64,000 bases of DNA from Blautia sp. Lineage in GTDB: Bacteria; Bacillota; Clostridia; Lachnospirales; Lachnospiraceae. The DNA is taken from the NCBI GenBank assembly GCA_026169535.1, contig JAPFCU010000071.1, positions 80,782-144,781 on the forward strand. The letters run 5' to 3'. The notes beneath the pieces were generated by a model. The model searched no databases. It was not told the origin of the DNA and saw only the letters and a program-made list of their open reading frames with translations. The translations under genes and the position numbers were made by a program. Positions within the stretch are counted from its first letter, which is position 1; each line of letters begins with the position of its first letter. Shown here piece after piece: positions 8,208 to 16,917 of this stretch.

Positions 8208-9962
8208 TTAAACTCTCTTTACTGCACCAAATTTACAGGATTCTTCACACTTGCCGCACTTAATGCAGATAGCCGGATCGATCTTATGCTGCTGTTTCTT
8301 CTCGCCGCTGATCGCTCCAACCGGGCAGTGTCTTGCACAGGCTGTACAGCCCTTGCAGTCCTCTGTGATCTCATAGTGAATAAGAGCCTTACAGGATTTT
8401 GCAGTACATTTATGATTGTAAATATGATCCTCATACTCATTGCGGAAGTATTTCAGGGTAGTCAGTACCGGGTTCGGAGCAGTCTGTCCAAGTCCGCACA
8501 TAGCACCGTCCTTGATCTTTGCTGCCAGTTCCTCCAGAAGTTCGATATCTCCGTCACGGCCCTCGCCCTTTGTGATTCTTTCCAGGATTTCCAGCATTCT
8601 CTTGGTACCGATACGGCAGTAGTTACACTTACCGCAGGATTCTTTCTTTGTAAAGTCAAGGAAGAAACGAGCCATATCTACCATACAGGTGTCCTCATCC
8701 ATAACGATCATACCGCCGGAACCAACGATAGCACCTGTTTTATTGATATCTTCATAAGTAACAGGGGTATCGATCAGTTCTGCCGGGATACATCCGCCGG
8801 ATGGTCCGCCCATCTGAACGGCCTTAAATTCTTTGTCGTTTTTGATTCCGCCGCCAATGTTGTAGATAACTTCTTTCAGGGTCATTCCCATAGGAACCTC
8901 TACAAGTCCGCCTTTCTTGATCTTACCTGCAAGAGCAAATACCTTGGAACCTTTGGATTTCTCAGCACCTCTGTCAGCAAAGGCCTGGCCGCCGTTTGCG
9001 ATAATCCATGCAACGTTTGCATAAGTTTCTACGTTATTAATGTTGGTCGGAAGCTTCCAGTATCCCTTTGCAGCCGGGAATGGAGGTTTCAGACGCGGCA
9101 TACCTCTCTCACCTTCCAGAGAAGCGATCAGAGCGGTCTCCTCACCACATACGAATGCACCTGCACCAGCTTTGATGCGAATATCAAAGTTGAAATCTGT
9201 TCCAAACAGATTCTTTCCTAAATAGCCTTGTTCTCTTGCCTGTGCCATGGCAATGTCCAGACGTGCGATTGCAAGCGGATACTCAGCACGGCAGTAAATA
9301 ATTCCTTCTGTAGCTCCGGCAGCAAAACCGCCGATGATCATACCTTCAAGAAGGGAGTGCGGATCGCCCTCAAGTACGGAACGGTCCATGAATGCACCCG
9401 GGTCACCCTCGTCTGCATTACATACCATATATTTCTGTGCGCCTTTGTTAGATTTAATGGCATTCCATTTGAACCATGTCGGGAAACCGGCACCTCCACG
9501 TCCACGGAGTCCGGAAACCTTGATCTCCTCGATTACTTCATCCGGGGTCATGGATGTGATAACTTTGCGTGCTGCCTCATAACCGCCGGTAGCTATGTAC
9601 TCTTCGATCTTCTCAGGGTTGATCTGTCCGCAGTTACGGAGAACAATTCTCTGCTGCTGGGAAAGGAAAGCCTCATCCTCAGCTGGGATCACATATTCTT
9701 CCACCGGTTTGCCGCCCATCAGGTGTTCTTCCACGATGCGCTCTACTTTATCTGTTGTACATTTGACATATCTTGCTTCAAGAGCACCTTCATCGTTATA
9801 TACATCAACGATAGGCTCCAGATAACAGGTACCGATACATCCTGTTTTGTCGATCACGACATTTGTAAGATTTTTTTCTGCTGCGATGCGCTGAAACTCA
9901 TCAGAGGTCTTCTTCGCTCCGGTAGCAATACCACAGCTGCCTTGTCCTACAACAACTTTCAT
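8208..9962 (-). CDS. NuoF/HydB-like NADH-binding flavoprotein subunit
   Basis: 584 aa. N-terminal thioredoxin-like [2Fe-2S] domain (GQGSCGIATGAKK, then CIGTCYLEP), followed by the NuoF core with the NADH glycine loop GRGGAGFPTWFKW, the FMN site NADEGDPGAFMDRS, an SLBB region and the N3-type cluster ESCGKCNYCRIGT. The C-terminal double [4Fe-4S] ferredoxin is CKGCTACARHCP and CIKCGKCEESC. This is the architecture of HydB/StnB, the FMN subunit of soluble electron-bifurcating complexes rather than of membrane complex I, and no membrane complex I genes are present. It likely takes electrons from or gives them to NAD(H). It sits 11 bp after the NuoE-like gene and 15 bp before the large subunit, so stoichiometric co-expression is expected. 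Confidence 0.88.
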   Translation of the reverse strand: MKVVVGQGSCGIATGAKKTSDEFQRIAAEKNLTNVVIDKTGCIGTCYLEPIVDVYNDEGALEARYVKCTTDKVERIVEEHLMGGKPVEEYVIPAEDEAFLSQQQRIVLRNCGQINPEKIEEYIATGGYEAARKVITSMTPDEVIEEIKVSGLRGRGGAGFPTWFKWNAIKSNKGAQKYMVCNADEGDPGAFMDRSVLEGDPHSLLEGMIIGGFAAGATEGIIYCRAEYPLAIARLDIAMAQAREQGYLGKNLFGTDFNFDIRIKAGAGAFVCGEETALIASLEGERGMPRLKPPFPAAKGYWKLPTNINNVETYANVAWIIANGGQAFADRGAEKSKGSKVFALAGKIKKGGLVEVPMGMTLKEVIYNIGGGIKNDKEFKAVQMGGPSGGCIPAELIDTPVTYEDINKTGAIVGSGGMIVMDEDTCMVDMARFFLDFTKKESCGKCNYCRIGTKRMLEILERITKGEGRDGDIELLEELAAKIKDGAMCGLGQTAPNPVLTTLKYFRNEYEDHIYNHKCTAKSCKALIHYEITEDCKGCTACARHCPVGAISGEKKQQHKIDPAICIKCGKCEESCKFGAVKRV

Positions 9963-9973
9963 ATCTCTACCTC

Positions 9974-10486
9974 CTATGCGTTTTTCGCTTTATAATCGTC
10001 AAGAATCTTCTTGACGGAAGATTTTGTCAGGTTTCCATATGTTTCTTCACCATCTGCTGATTTTACCATCATAACAGGTGCCAGAGAACAGCATCCAAGA
10101 CATGCTACATTATTCAGTGTAAACAGCCCGTCCTCTGTTGTTTCTCCATCTTTGATCCCAAGGTGCTCACAGACTGCCTCCTCGATCATATCAGAACCAT
10201 TTACATGACAGGCTGTACCTTTACAGAGCATGATAAGGTATTTGCCGATCGGCTGTAAGCGGAACTGTGCATAAAACGTTGCCACACCATAGATTTTGGC
10301 AGGCATGATCCCGGTTCTTTCTGCGATATAATTGATCGCATCCATGGAAAGATAGCCGTAGATATCCTGAGTCTGCTGAAGAATAGTGATCAGACTTCCC
10401 GGTACCTTAGCGTATTTCTCAAGCACCGGAGCCAGCTCAGCGAATGACCCATTGTCACTGTTCTGACATCCACACGTATTGCTCAT
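9974..10486 (-). CDS. NuoE-like [2Fe-2S] thioredoxin-fold subunit
   Basis: 170 aa, the normal length of the NuoE/HydC family. The N-terminal helical region is followed by a thioredoxin-like [2Fe-2S] domain with ligand pairs in CKGTACHVNGSD and CLGCCSLAPVMM. In the complexes of this family the subunit docks on the NuoF-like protein and carries a single cluster close to FMN. It is the first gene of the three-gene redox operon, directly behind a strong promoter. Cytoplasmic; no membrane segments. Confidence 0.9.
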   Translation of the reverse strand: MSNTCGCQNSDNGSFAELAPVLEKYAKVPGSLITILQQTQDIYGYLSMDAINYIAERTGIMPAKIYGVATFYAQFRLQPIGKYLIMLCKGTACHVNGSDMIEEAVCEHLGIKDGETTEDGLFTLNNVACLGCCSLAPVMMVKSADGEETYGNLTKSSVKKILDDYKAKNA

Positions 10487-10534
10487 ATGATTGTCCCTCC
10501 TATATAAAATATAATAAACTGCTCATTCTATGGT

Positions 10535-10562
10535 ATTATATCACAAAAGAAAGGACAATCAA
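10535..10562 (-). promoter_or_regulatory. Sigma-A promoter of the redox operon
   Basis: Minus strand: TTGATT, 16 bp, TATAAT, with an extended -10 TG. It lies about 50 bp before the NuoE-like start. A TTAACAA-like half site upstream recalls Rex operators, but the second half is poor. Confidence 0.7.
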
Positions 10563-10604
10563 AGAAAAAACTACATGATTTTTCATAATTTGTTAAAAAA
10601 GTGA

Positions 10605-11360
10605 CTAATTTAGAAAGGGGTTTACTTTTTTCTTTCTTTCCTTACAAACATCAATCAGTTCATAGAGTTTGGCAAGGGCTTCTTTCATGCCGCCAACCTC
10701 ATCGATAAGTCCCTCTTCCACGGCTTCTTTTCCTTCCAGCATAGTACCAACATCTTTTACAAGCTGAGTGGTATCCAGCATAAGCTCTTCCAGTCGTTCC
10801 TGTGTTGTATGGGAATGACTGGCAATAAAATTTGTGATTCGATCCTGAATTTTTTCCATGTTCCGGTATGTCTGGGCAACTCCGATAAACATTCCACTGG
10901 AACGTACCGGATGGATTACCATCGTAGCACTGGGTACCACAAAGGAATAATCCGCAGAAACAGCCATCGGGACACCGATTGAATGGCCGCCCCCAAGAAC
11001 CAGGGATACTGTCGGAATACTTAGGGAAGCAATCATTTCCGCAATGGCAAGTCCAGCTTCCACATCACCTCCCACTGTATTAAGAAGAATTAAAAGCCCT
11101 TCTACTTCTTTATCATCTTCTGCCATAGCGAGTTTCGGTAATACATGTTCATATTTTGTGGTTTTACTCTGAGAAGGCGCAGATTCATGTCCTTCTACCT
11201 CTCCAATAATAGTCAGAAGTTCTACTCTGTGCTTTTTAGGATTTTTATCCAGGGTTACCTGCCCCATTTCCCGGATCTGGTCATCTCGTTGATCCGTTTC
11301 CTTCAATTTCAGATCCTTTTGCTCCGTATTTTCTATATTATCAGAATTATATTTTTCCAA
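10605..11360 (-). CDS. ClpP/TepA-family serine protease
   Basis: 251 aa. The catalytic core (about 55-215) is ClpP/crotonase-like: oxyanion stretch NTVGGDVEAGLAIAE, nucleophile Ser in GGGHSIGVP, and the His in MVIHPVRSSG. The N-terminal 45 residues are charged and polar and not part of ClpP. TepA-type proteins are ClpP relatives that lie near spoIIIE in Bacillus; they lack the ClpX/ClpA docking features of ClpP and are thought to act as signal-peptide peptidase-like or membrane-associated proteases. Here spoIIIE is about 7 kb away. The start appears to be TTG, placed 9 bases after GGAGG; the first in-frame ATG is about residue 32. Substrate unknown. Confidence 0.8.
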   Translation of the reverse strand: MEKYNSDNIENTEQKDLKLKETDQRDDQIREMGQVTLDKNPKKHRVELLTIIGEVEGHESAPSQSKTTKYEHVLPKLAMAEDDKEVEGLLILLNTVGGDVEAGLAIAEMIASLSIPTVSLVLGGGHSIGVPMAVSADYSFVVPSATMVIHPVRSSGMFIGVAQTYRNMEKIQDRITNFIASHSHTTQERLEELMLDTTQLVKDVGTMLEGKEAVEEGLIDEVGGMKEALAKLYELIDVCKERKKKVNPFLN

Positions 11361-11460
11361 TTCTCAGTACCTCCATGTATACGAGCAGTTAAGGATTATT
11401 ATGCACCTTACGTTTCTGGATTATGCACAATATGTCATTATCTGAATTTTGAAAGCAAAC

Positions 11461-11503
11461 AAAAACAGCCCTCAAATCCCCTGTTTGCAAGGGTTTGAGG
11501 GCT
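11461..11503 (-). terminator. Rho-independent terminator after yebC
   Basis: Minus strand: AGCCCTCAAACCC pairs with GGGATTTGAGGGCT across a 10-base loop (one bulge), followed by GTTTTTG. It starts about 10 bp after the yebC stop. Confidence 0.85.
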
Positions 11504-11511
11504 ATTCTTAT

Positions 11512-12240
11512 TTATTCGTCCCAGTTATGCCAAACATCTGTTACGTCGTCATCCTCATCAAGAAGATCCAGGGTTTTCTGAAGATTCTTAATATCTTTTT
11601 CGTCGGTAAGCTCTACATAGGTCTGGGGAACCATGGCAACCTGAGCTTCCAGCATAGGTACGCCGGCAGCTTCCAGAGCTTCTCTTACTGCACTGAAATC
11701 ATCCGGTGCTGTGATCACCTCAAAACTGTCTTCTTCTTCGCTGAAATCCTCTGCTCCTGCATCAAGAGCAACCATCATCAGCTCGTCAGCGTCCATTTCA
11801 CATTCTTCTTTGTCAATGATGATCTGTCCCTTCTGATCGAACATAAAGGATACACAGCCCTGTGTTCCAATGCTGCCATAACCCTTTGTAAAAGCATTTC
11901 TTACATTGCTGGCAGTACGGTTTTTATTGTCAGTCAGTGTTTCTACAATGATGGCAACGCCGTTTGGTCCGTATCCCTCGTATGTAGCATGTTCATAGTT
12001 GTCTGCGGAGTCTGCACCTGCTGCTTTTTTGATTCCGCGTTCAATGGTATCGTTGGGCATATTGTTTGCCTTTGCTTTGGCAATCACATCACGAAGCTTG
12101 CTGTTATTGTTCGGATCCGGTCCGCCTGCCTTTACAGCCATAACGATCTCTCGTCCGATAACGGTAAAAATTTTACCTTTTTTAGCATCGTTCTTTTCTT
12201 TCTTATGCTTTATGTTTGCAAATTTTGAATGTCCTGACAT
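11512..12240 (-). CDS. yebC: YebC/PmpR/TACO1 family protein
   Basis: 242 aa, full length. Starts [23 protein letters not shown], the family hallmark, followed by three alpha/beta domains. Members were described as DNA-binding transcriptional regulators (PmpR). Others act on ribosomes to relieve stalling at polyproline or similar stretches (TACO1/YebC2). Sequence alone does not tell which subtype this is. It lies 31 bp after the CBS-domain transporter gene, probably on the same transcript, and ends in a strong terminator. Confidence 0.93.
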   Translation of the reverse strand: MSGHSKFANIKHKKEKNDAKKGKIFTVIGREIVMAVKAGGPDPNNNSKLRDVIAKAKANNMPNDTIERGIKKAAGADSADNYEHATYEGYGPNGVAIIVETLTDNKNRTASNVRNAFTKGYGSIGTQGCVSFMFDQKGQIIIDKEECEMDADELMMVALDAGAEDFSEEEDSFEVITAPDDFSAVREALEAAGVPMLEAQVAMVPQTYVELTDEKDIKNLQKTLDLLDEDDDVTDVWHNWDE

Positions 12241-12271
12241 AACTTACTTTCTCCTTTTGTGTCATTATCCT

Positions 12272-13576
12272 TTATTTTATTTTTTCGGCCCGTACCTTTC
12301 CAATCGTCCTGTGACCAAGGGAAATGATCTTGAATCGGTAGCCGTTTGCAACAAGTTCTTTTTCCAGATCTGCCTCTGTAGGGATATGTCCCAGCATTTC
12401 CGTCAGAAAACCATTAAGAGTAGCCACTTCCACATGCCCAAAACTGATGCCCAGTTCCTCTTCCACATCCTCGATTTCGGCAAATCCATCTATCAAAATA
12501 CTGTTATCTGTCTGTGTCCTGATGGTGATATCTTCGTCTCCGTCATATTCATCCAGAATCTCTCCGACAATTTCTTCCAGGATATCTTCCATGGTAACGA
12601 TTCCCTCTGTCTGCCCATATTCATCTACTACAACTGCCATATGAGTCTGCTTCAGCTGCATAGTATGGAACAGGTTACTGATACTGGCAGATTCCGGAAC
12701 GAAATCGGCCTTTCGAATCAATCCCGGAAGTTCTTTTAAAGGCTTGAATTTTGCCCATGGATTCTGAGTCATAAATTTCAGTGCGTCCTTATAATGGAGC
12801 AGCCCCTGGATATCGTCCATATCCTCTGCATAAACGGGATAACGGGAATTTCCTTCCTCCAGCATTTCATCAATAACATCTTTCAAAAACCGCTCCTGAT
12901 CAAAACCTACCACAGCGGTTCGGTGAGTCATGATATCTCCAACTTTTGTCTCATTAAATGAAATGATATTTTGTATCATTTCTGCTTCGTTTTTTTCAAT
13001 GACTCCCTGCTCATGGGCTTCATCTACAATAGAAATGATCTCTTCTTCTGTCACAGCCTCCTGTTGTTCACGAAGTCCTACTCCAAAGATTACTGCTGTC
13101 ATCCTTGCAAGAGCAGTCACCAGCAAGGTAAGCGGCCATAAAACAGTGACCACCCCATTAATAAGCCCGATATAACGGAAAGCATATCGCTGAGAACGAT
13201 AACTTCCAATACGGCGGAACATAAGGATTCCAAAGGATGCAAGGATCATAACACAGAGAACGGAGATCAGTACCAATGCAGGAAACTGATCTATGTAACG
13301 GTGAGACATCCGCGCAAGCATTGGCACGAGAAAAACACCCATAAAAATTCCTGAAGCAGTTACGATCAGGGGAATCGCATTTACATAACGTACAGGTTCC
13401 TCCAGAAGCCGCTTCAGAAGAATGGCCTTTTTATTGCCTTCCTCTGCCATTTTTTGTATTTCACTCTGACTTAAGTTTCTCACTGCTGCGGCAAATCCAT
13501 AGAATATACCGTTCAGCAGGATCAACAGTATCAGAACAATCAGCCCCCCCAGGGGCCATCGACTGCCGTCGTCCAT
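12272..13576 (-). CDS. CNNM/HlyC-CorC family CBS-domain membrane protein
   Basis: 434 aa. An N-terminal DUF21/CNNM transmembrane domain with about four helices (10-30, 60-85, 95-115, 130-155), then a pair of CBS domains (about 200-335; GDIMTHRTAVVGFD and QTEGIVTMEDILEEIVGEI). A C-terminal CorC_HlyC transporter-associated domain follows (about 345-425). Relatives such as CorC, YhdP and MpfA export Mg2+ or other divalent cations, with the CBS pair sensing nucleotides; 'hemolysin' is a historical label. AAGGA lies 8 bases before the ATG. Driven by its own promoter and followed by yebC. Confidence 0.9.
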   Translation of the reverse strand: MDDGSRWPLGGLIVLILLILLNGIFYGFAAAVRNLSQSEIQKMAEEGNKKAILLKRLLEEPVRYVNAIPLIVTASGIFMGVFLVPMLARMSHRYIDQFPALVLISVLCVMILASFGILMFRRIGSYRSQRYAFRYIGLINGVVTVLWPLTLLVTALARMTAVIFGVGLREQQEAVTEEEIISIVDEAHEQGVIEKNEAEMIQNIISFNETKVGDIMTHRTAVVGFDQERFLKDVIDEMLEEGNSRYPVYAEDMDDIQGLLHYKDALKFMTQNPWAKFKPLKELPGLIRKADFVPESASISNLFHTMQLKQTHMAVVVDEYGQTEGIVTMEDILEEIVGEILDEYDGDEDITIRTQTDNSILIDGFAEIEDVEEELGISFGHVEVATLNGFLTEMLGHIPTEADLEKELVANGYRFKIISLGHRTIGKVRAEKIK

Positions 13577-13649
13577 TTAGTATTTCCTTTCTTTTTTCAC
13601 GATCTGTCAGATGTCAAAAACAACCGAAGATTCGCATAATCACTGCTAA

Positions 13650-13678
13650 AATATAGCACTTTCCCATTGATTCGTCAA
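13650..13678 (-). promoter_or_regulatory. Sigma-A promoter for the CNNM gene and yebC
   Basis: Minus strand: TTGACG, 17 bp, TATATT. It lies about 75 bp before the ATG at 13576 and immediately after the mazF stop. Confidence 0.7.
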
Positions 13679-13696
13679 GGATTCCCGGGGATTCTC

Positions 13697-14044
13697 CTAA
13701 AAACTAAGCTCAAGACTGATCTCAAGAGCATGATTGACACGATCCAGCATTCCCTGATCTAAATGACATACTTTATCTTTCAGCCTTCTTTTGTCAATGG
13801 TACGGAGCTGTTCTAAAAGAATCACAGAATCCTTTTCGATTCCATAGGCAGAAGCATCTATCTCAATGTGAGTAGGCAGTTTTGCCTTGTTCATCTTTGA
13901 AGTGATCGCGGCACATATCACTGTAGGACTGTGCCGATTTCCAACATCATTCTGTATGATCAAAACCGGGCGCACTCCACCCTGCTCACTTCCAACCACA
14001 GGTCTAAGATCTGCATAAAATATATCCCCTCTTTTTATTACCAC
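13697..14044 (-). CDS. mazF: MazF/EndoA-type mRNA interferase toxin
   Basis: 115 aa from a GTG at 14044, chosen because GGAG lies 8 bases upstream and the product then starts [13 protein letters not shown] like Bacillus EndoA; the track start three codons earlier has almost no spacing to the site. MazF toxins cut single-stranded RNA at short motifs. The PemK/MazF SH3-like fold is clear: [19 protein letters not shown], then PVLIIQND and the catalytic stretch [19 protein letters not shown]. It lies about 96 bp after alr, the usual Firmicutes place, but no ORF resembling the EndoAI/MazE antitoxin is visible between them. An antitoxin elsewhere, or a degenerate one, is possible. Confidence 0.9.
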   Translation of the reverse strand: MVIKRGDIFYADLRPVVGSEQGGVRPVLIIQNDVGNRHSPTVICAAITSKMNKAKLPTHIEIDASAYGIEKDSVILLEQLRTIDKRRLKDKVCHLDQGMLDRVNHALEISLELSF

Positions 14045-14140
14045 ACAATTCACACTCCATCCTGTTTTCTCTACTGATGAGTATTTCCAGATTTTTCTTG
14101 TGTATACATGCGTGATAGTTCCAGTTTCTTCCGTCAGGGA

Positions 14141-15307
14141 TCATTTAAAAAAAGTCAGTTCTCCCCATTCCTTTCCGTTTTTCATATAAACCCTTGGCAC
14201 ACGCTTACCAATATCGCAGGCAAACTCGTAAGAAAATCTTCCGGACAGATCTCCAATCTCCTCCATACTGATAAACTGGTCTCCATCTTTTCCGATCAGT
14301 GTTACTTCATCCCCTTTTTGAGCTTCCGGTATGTGGGATACATCCACCATAAACTGATCCATGCAGACCCGGCCGATAATTGGAGCTTTCTTTCCATGGA
14401 TCAGAACACTCCCTTTATTTGACAGGCTTCGTGGATATCCATCTGCATATCCCACCGGAATCGTGGCTACTTTCATATCTTTTTGCGCTTTAAAAGTACC
14501 TCCGTAGCTGACTTCAGCTCCGGCTTTAAGTACTTTCACATAGCTTATATGACTTTTCAGCTCCATGGCAGGTTTCAGCTTTACAGGATCTCTTTCTACT
14601 TCGTTAGACGGATAAATCCCGTATATGGTAATTCCGGCCCGAACTGCATTCAGGTTTGCCTCAGGCATACGGATGATCCCCGCACTGTTAGAACAGTGCT
14701 TCAAAGGAACGTCAATATTTTTTTCCTCCAGAAGTCCTGCAAAAGACAAATATCTGTCAAGCTGTTTTTCAGCCGGGGCTATGTCTTTTTCATCTGCTCT
14801 GGCAAAATGAGTAAACATACCTTCTATACAAAGATTCGGAAGAAATGAGATCCTGCGGATCTCCTCCGCACTTTCGGGCACATCTGCAAAACCGATGCGG
14901 CTCATTCCCGTATCCAGTCCCAGATGGATATGTACGCTTTTTCCCTGGCGGACTGCTTCTTCAGATAATTTTTGAGCCATTGTATACTCACAGACCGTCA
15001 GTCGTATATCTTCAGCAATCATTTCAGGAAAATATTCTTCAAATACGATTCCTAAAATAAGAATCGGTTTCTTCACTCCAAAAGACCGAAGCTGAAGAGC
15101 CTCTTCAGCAGTTGCAACTGCAAATCCCCAGATATAATCACGGTCGTGGATCAGTGCTGCAACAGCTTCTGCACCATGTCCATATCCGTCAGCCTTGATT
15201 ACGGCAATGATCTTTGTATCTTTTTTTATGTTTTTTCTCATTTCTCTGAAATTACTATTTATAGCATCCAGAGAAACAACCGCTTTGATCCTGTCATATT
15301 TTTTCAT
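14141..15307 (-). CDS. alr: Alanine racemase
   Basis: 388 aa, standard length. Interconverts L- and D-alanine with pyridoxal phosphate, supplying D-Ala for peptidoglycan and, in spore-formers, influencing germination. The PLP lysine is in VIKADGYGHGA near residue 39. The catalytic Tyr is in VSYGGTFKAQ near 265. The C-terminal beta-domain carries VCMDQFMVDV. The ATG has GGAGG 5 bases upstream and lies inside the end of nnr (14-bp overlap), so the two are translationally coupled. Confidence 0.96.
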   Translation of the reverse strand: MKKYDRIKAVVSLDAINSNFREMRKNIKKDTKIIAVIKADGYGHGAEAVAALIHDRDYIWGFAVATAEEALQLRSFGVKKPILILGIVFEEYFPEMIAEDIRLTVCEYTMAQKLSEEAVRQGKSVHIHLGLDTGMSRIGFADVPESAEEIRRISFLPNLCIEGMFTHFARADEKDIAPAEKQLDRYLSFAGLLEEKNIDVPLKHCSNSAGIIRMPEANLNAVRAGITIYGIYPSNEVERDPVKLKPAMELKSHISYVKVLKAGAEVSYGGTFKAQKDMKVATIPVGYADGYPRSLSNKGSVLIHGKKAPIIGRVCMDQFMVDVSHIPEAQKGDEVTLIGKDGDQFISMEEIGDLSGRFSYEFACDIGKRVPRVYMKNGKEWGELTFFK

Positions 15308-16814
15308 ATCTTCCTCCGTATCCTGTCACTTCAGAAACTGCCGGGAGCAAATCTCCTGCTTTCATCCCGTATTCTCCTTTTGTTTTGGCAGCCAGATCTC
15401 CTGCTCTTCCATGGATATAAACACCAAGGGCAGCTGTTTTGTCCGGTTGGGACAGATTGTTTTCCCGTTCTGCGCAGAACATTCCTGCCAGTACACCTGT
15501 AAGTACATCTCCGCTTCCTGCTGCAGCCATCCCTGGGTTTCCTGAAAGGTTCAGCCATACAGCACCGTCAGGAGAAGCCGTTACAGTACATGCATCTTTC
15601 AAAACACAGACTGCTCCGGTTTCCTCTGCCAGTTCTCTGGATGCTGATATACGATCTTTCTGGAGCTCCGTAACTGTTTTTCCGGTAAGCCGGCTCATCT
15701 CTCCCATATGTGGAGTTAAAACCGTCTGTTTCCCCAGAAACCTTCTCAATTCCGGATTATCTGCCAGAAGATTCAAACCGTCTGCATCCAGGATCATCGG
15801 CTTTTTCCTCCAGGTGTGTTCCAGGAACCACGACAGTATTTTCCGGCTTCTTTCGGACTTTCCAAGTCCTGGCCCAATGATCAGCACATCACACCAGTCC
15901 AGTGCTTTTTCCCAGTCCTTTGGCTCTTCACTGCAGTCAATGATCGCTTCTGGAAGCAGCACCTGCAACGGGATCCGGTTGTCTTTTTCTGTAAGGATTT
16001 TTACCATGCCGGCACCGGCTGCCAGAGCTGCAGCCGCACAGAAATATGCTGCTCCGCACATTCCGATACTTCCTGCAACAGCAAGCACTTTGCCAAAAGT
16101 TCCTTTGTTGCCTTCCGGATTTCTTTTGGGCAGTTTTTTTATATCACTGTCCTCCAGTATATAACAGGGAGCCATCAGTTCCGGAGCTTCATAGATGCCG
16201 ATATCTGCAGTTACCGTTTTTCCGGCAAATTTTTTGCCAGGATAAAGGCAAAGACCCGTTTTCCGGAAGGCAAAGGTCACAGTCATATCTGCCGAAAAAG
16301 CAGTTCCCATTACTTCACCTGTATCGCCGTTGATTCCGGAAGGGATATCTACTGACACCTTCCACCCGGAAGTCAGATTCATATCACGGATCAGGTCTGC
16401 ATACCTTCCTTTTACAGGACGGGCCAATCCCACCCCAAAAAGTGCATCTACTATAGTAGTATATTCCTGCCATTCCGGGTTATTCACAACAGGTACCTGA
16501 TAATTTTGAGCAATGCGGTACTGCTGTTTTGTTTCTTCTGTCATATGGGAAGGATTTCCTGCTAAAAAAATTTCCGAATGATATCCATGAAGAAACAGAA
16601 TCCTTGCAACCGCAATGCCGTCCCCGCCGTTATTTCCGCTTCCGCACACACAGAGAATCTTTTCCTCTGTTTCTCCTTTTTTCAGCTTTTTTTCTATTTC
16701 TTCTGCCGTTTTTACGGCTGCCCTCTCCATAAGGACTAAAGAAGGAATCCCCATCTTTTGAATCGTATTCTGATCCAATTTTTTCATAAGACTGCAGCTT
16801 ACTGCTTTTTTCAT
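15294..16814 (-). CDS. nnr: Bifunctional NAD(P)H-hydrate epimerase / ADP-dependent dehydratase
   Basis: 506 aa. It repairs damaged (hydrated) NADH and NADPH. The N-terminal YjeF_N epimerase (1-215; GSGNNGGDGIAVARIL) interconverts R and S hydrates. The C-terminal ribokinase-like domain (about 225-500; AVAGSIGMCGAA, AAGSGDVLTG) dehydrates the S form using ADP. The start was moved to the ATG at 16814, which has AAAGGA 7 bases upstream and gives MKKAVSCSLMKKLDQ; the track start adds seven residues without a site. It overlaps alr by 14 bp and follows rex, a fitting neighbour since Rex senses the NADH/NAD+ ratio. Confidence 0.95.
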   Translation of the reverse strand: MKKAVSCSLMKKLDQNTIQKMGIPSLVLMERAAVKTAEEIEKKLKKGETEEKILCVCGSGNNGGDGIAVARILFLHGYHSEIFLAGNPSHMTEETKQQYRIAQNYQVPVVNNPEWQEYTTIVDALFGVGLARPVKGRYADLIRDMNLTSGWKVSVDIPSGINGDTGEVMGTAFSADMTVTFAFRKTGLCLYPGKKFAGKTVTADIGIYEAPELMAPCYILEDSDIKKLPKRNPEGNKGTFGKVLAVAGSIGMCGAAYFCAAAALAAGAGMVKILTEKDNRIPLQVLLPEAIIDCSEEPKDWEKALDWCDVLIIGPGLGKSERSRKILSWFLEHTWRKKPMILDADGLNLLADNPELRRFLGKQTVLTPHMGEMSRLTGKTVTELQKDRISASRELAEETGAVCVLKDACTVTASPDGAVWLNLSGNPGMAAAGSGDVLTGVLAGMFCAERENNLSQPDKTAALGVYIHGRAGDLAAKTKGEYGMKAGDLLPAVSEVTGYGGRYEKI

Positions 16815-16839
16815 GCTTCTGTCCTTTCTATACACAGCA

Positions 16840-16876
16840 ACAGGCTGTCACGCCTGGAAATAGGGTGACAGCCTGT
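16840..16876. other. Perfect 12-bp inverted repeat between rex and nnr
   Basis: ACAGGCTGTCAC and GTGACAGCCTGT are separated by 13 bases. No T run follows on either strand, so it is not a standard terminator. It ends 26 bp upstream of the nnr start and would form a strong hairpin in the nnr leader or act as a protein site. Confidence 0.6.
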
Positions 16877-16891
16877 ATTAACAAGCACTTA

Positions 16892-16914
16892 TAAAAAGGT
16901 CCTTAAACCAGGAC
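16892..16914 (-). terminator. Weak rho-independent terminator after rex
   Basis: Minus strand: GTCCT / AGGAC 5-bp stem, 6-base loop, then CTTTTT. It starts 4 bp after the rex stop; the short stem suggests partial read-through into nnr. Confidence 0.5.
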
Positions 16915-16917
16915 ATA

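Noticed and set aside
8286-9995. Long plus-strand ORFs opposite the NuoF-like gene
   Set aside because: Same reason: shadows of a well-supported minus-strand gene.
10580-10604. Rex operator upstream of the redox operon
   Set aside because: Only one half (TTAACAA) matches; the second half is too poor to call.
13680-13700. Terminator after mazF from GGATTCCCGGGGATTC
   Set aside because: The pairing is mostly a direct repeat and no T run follows in the right direction.
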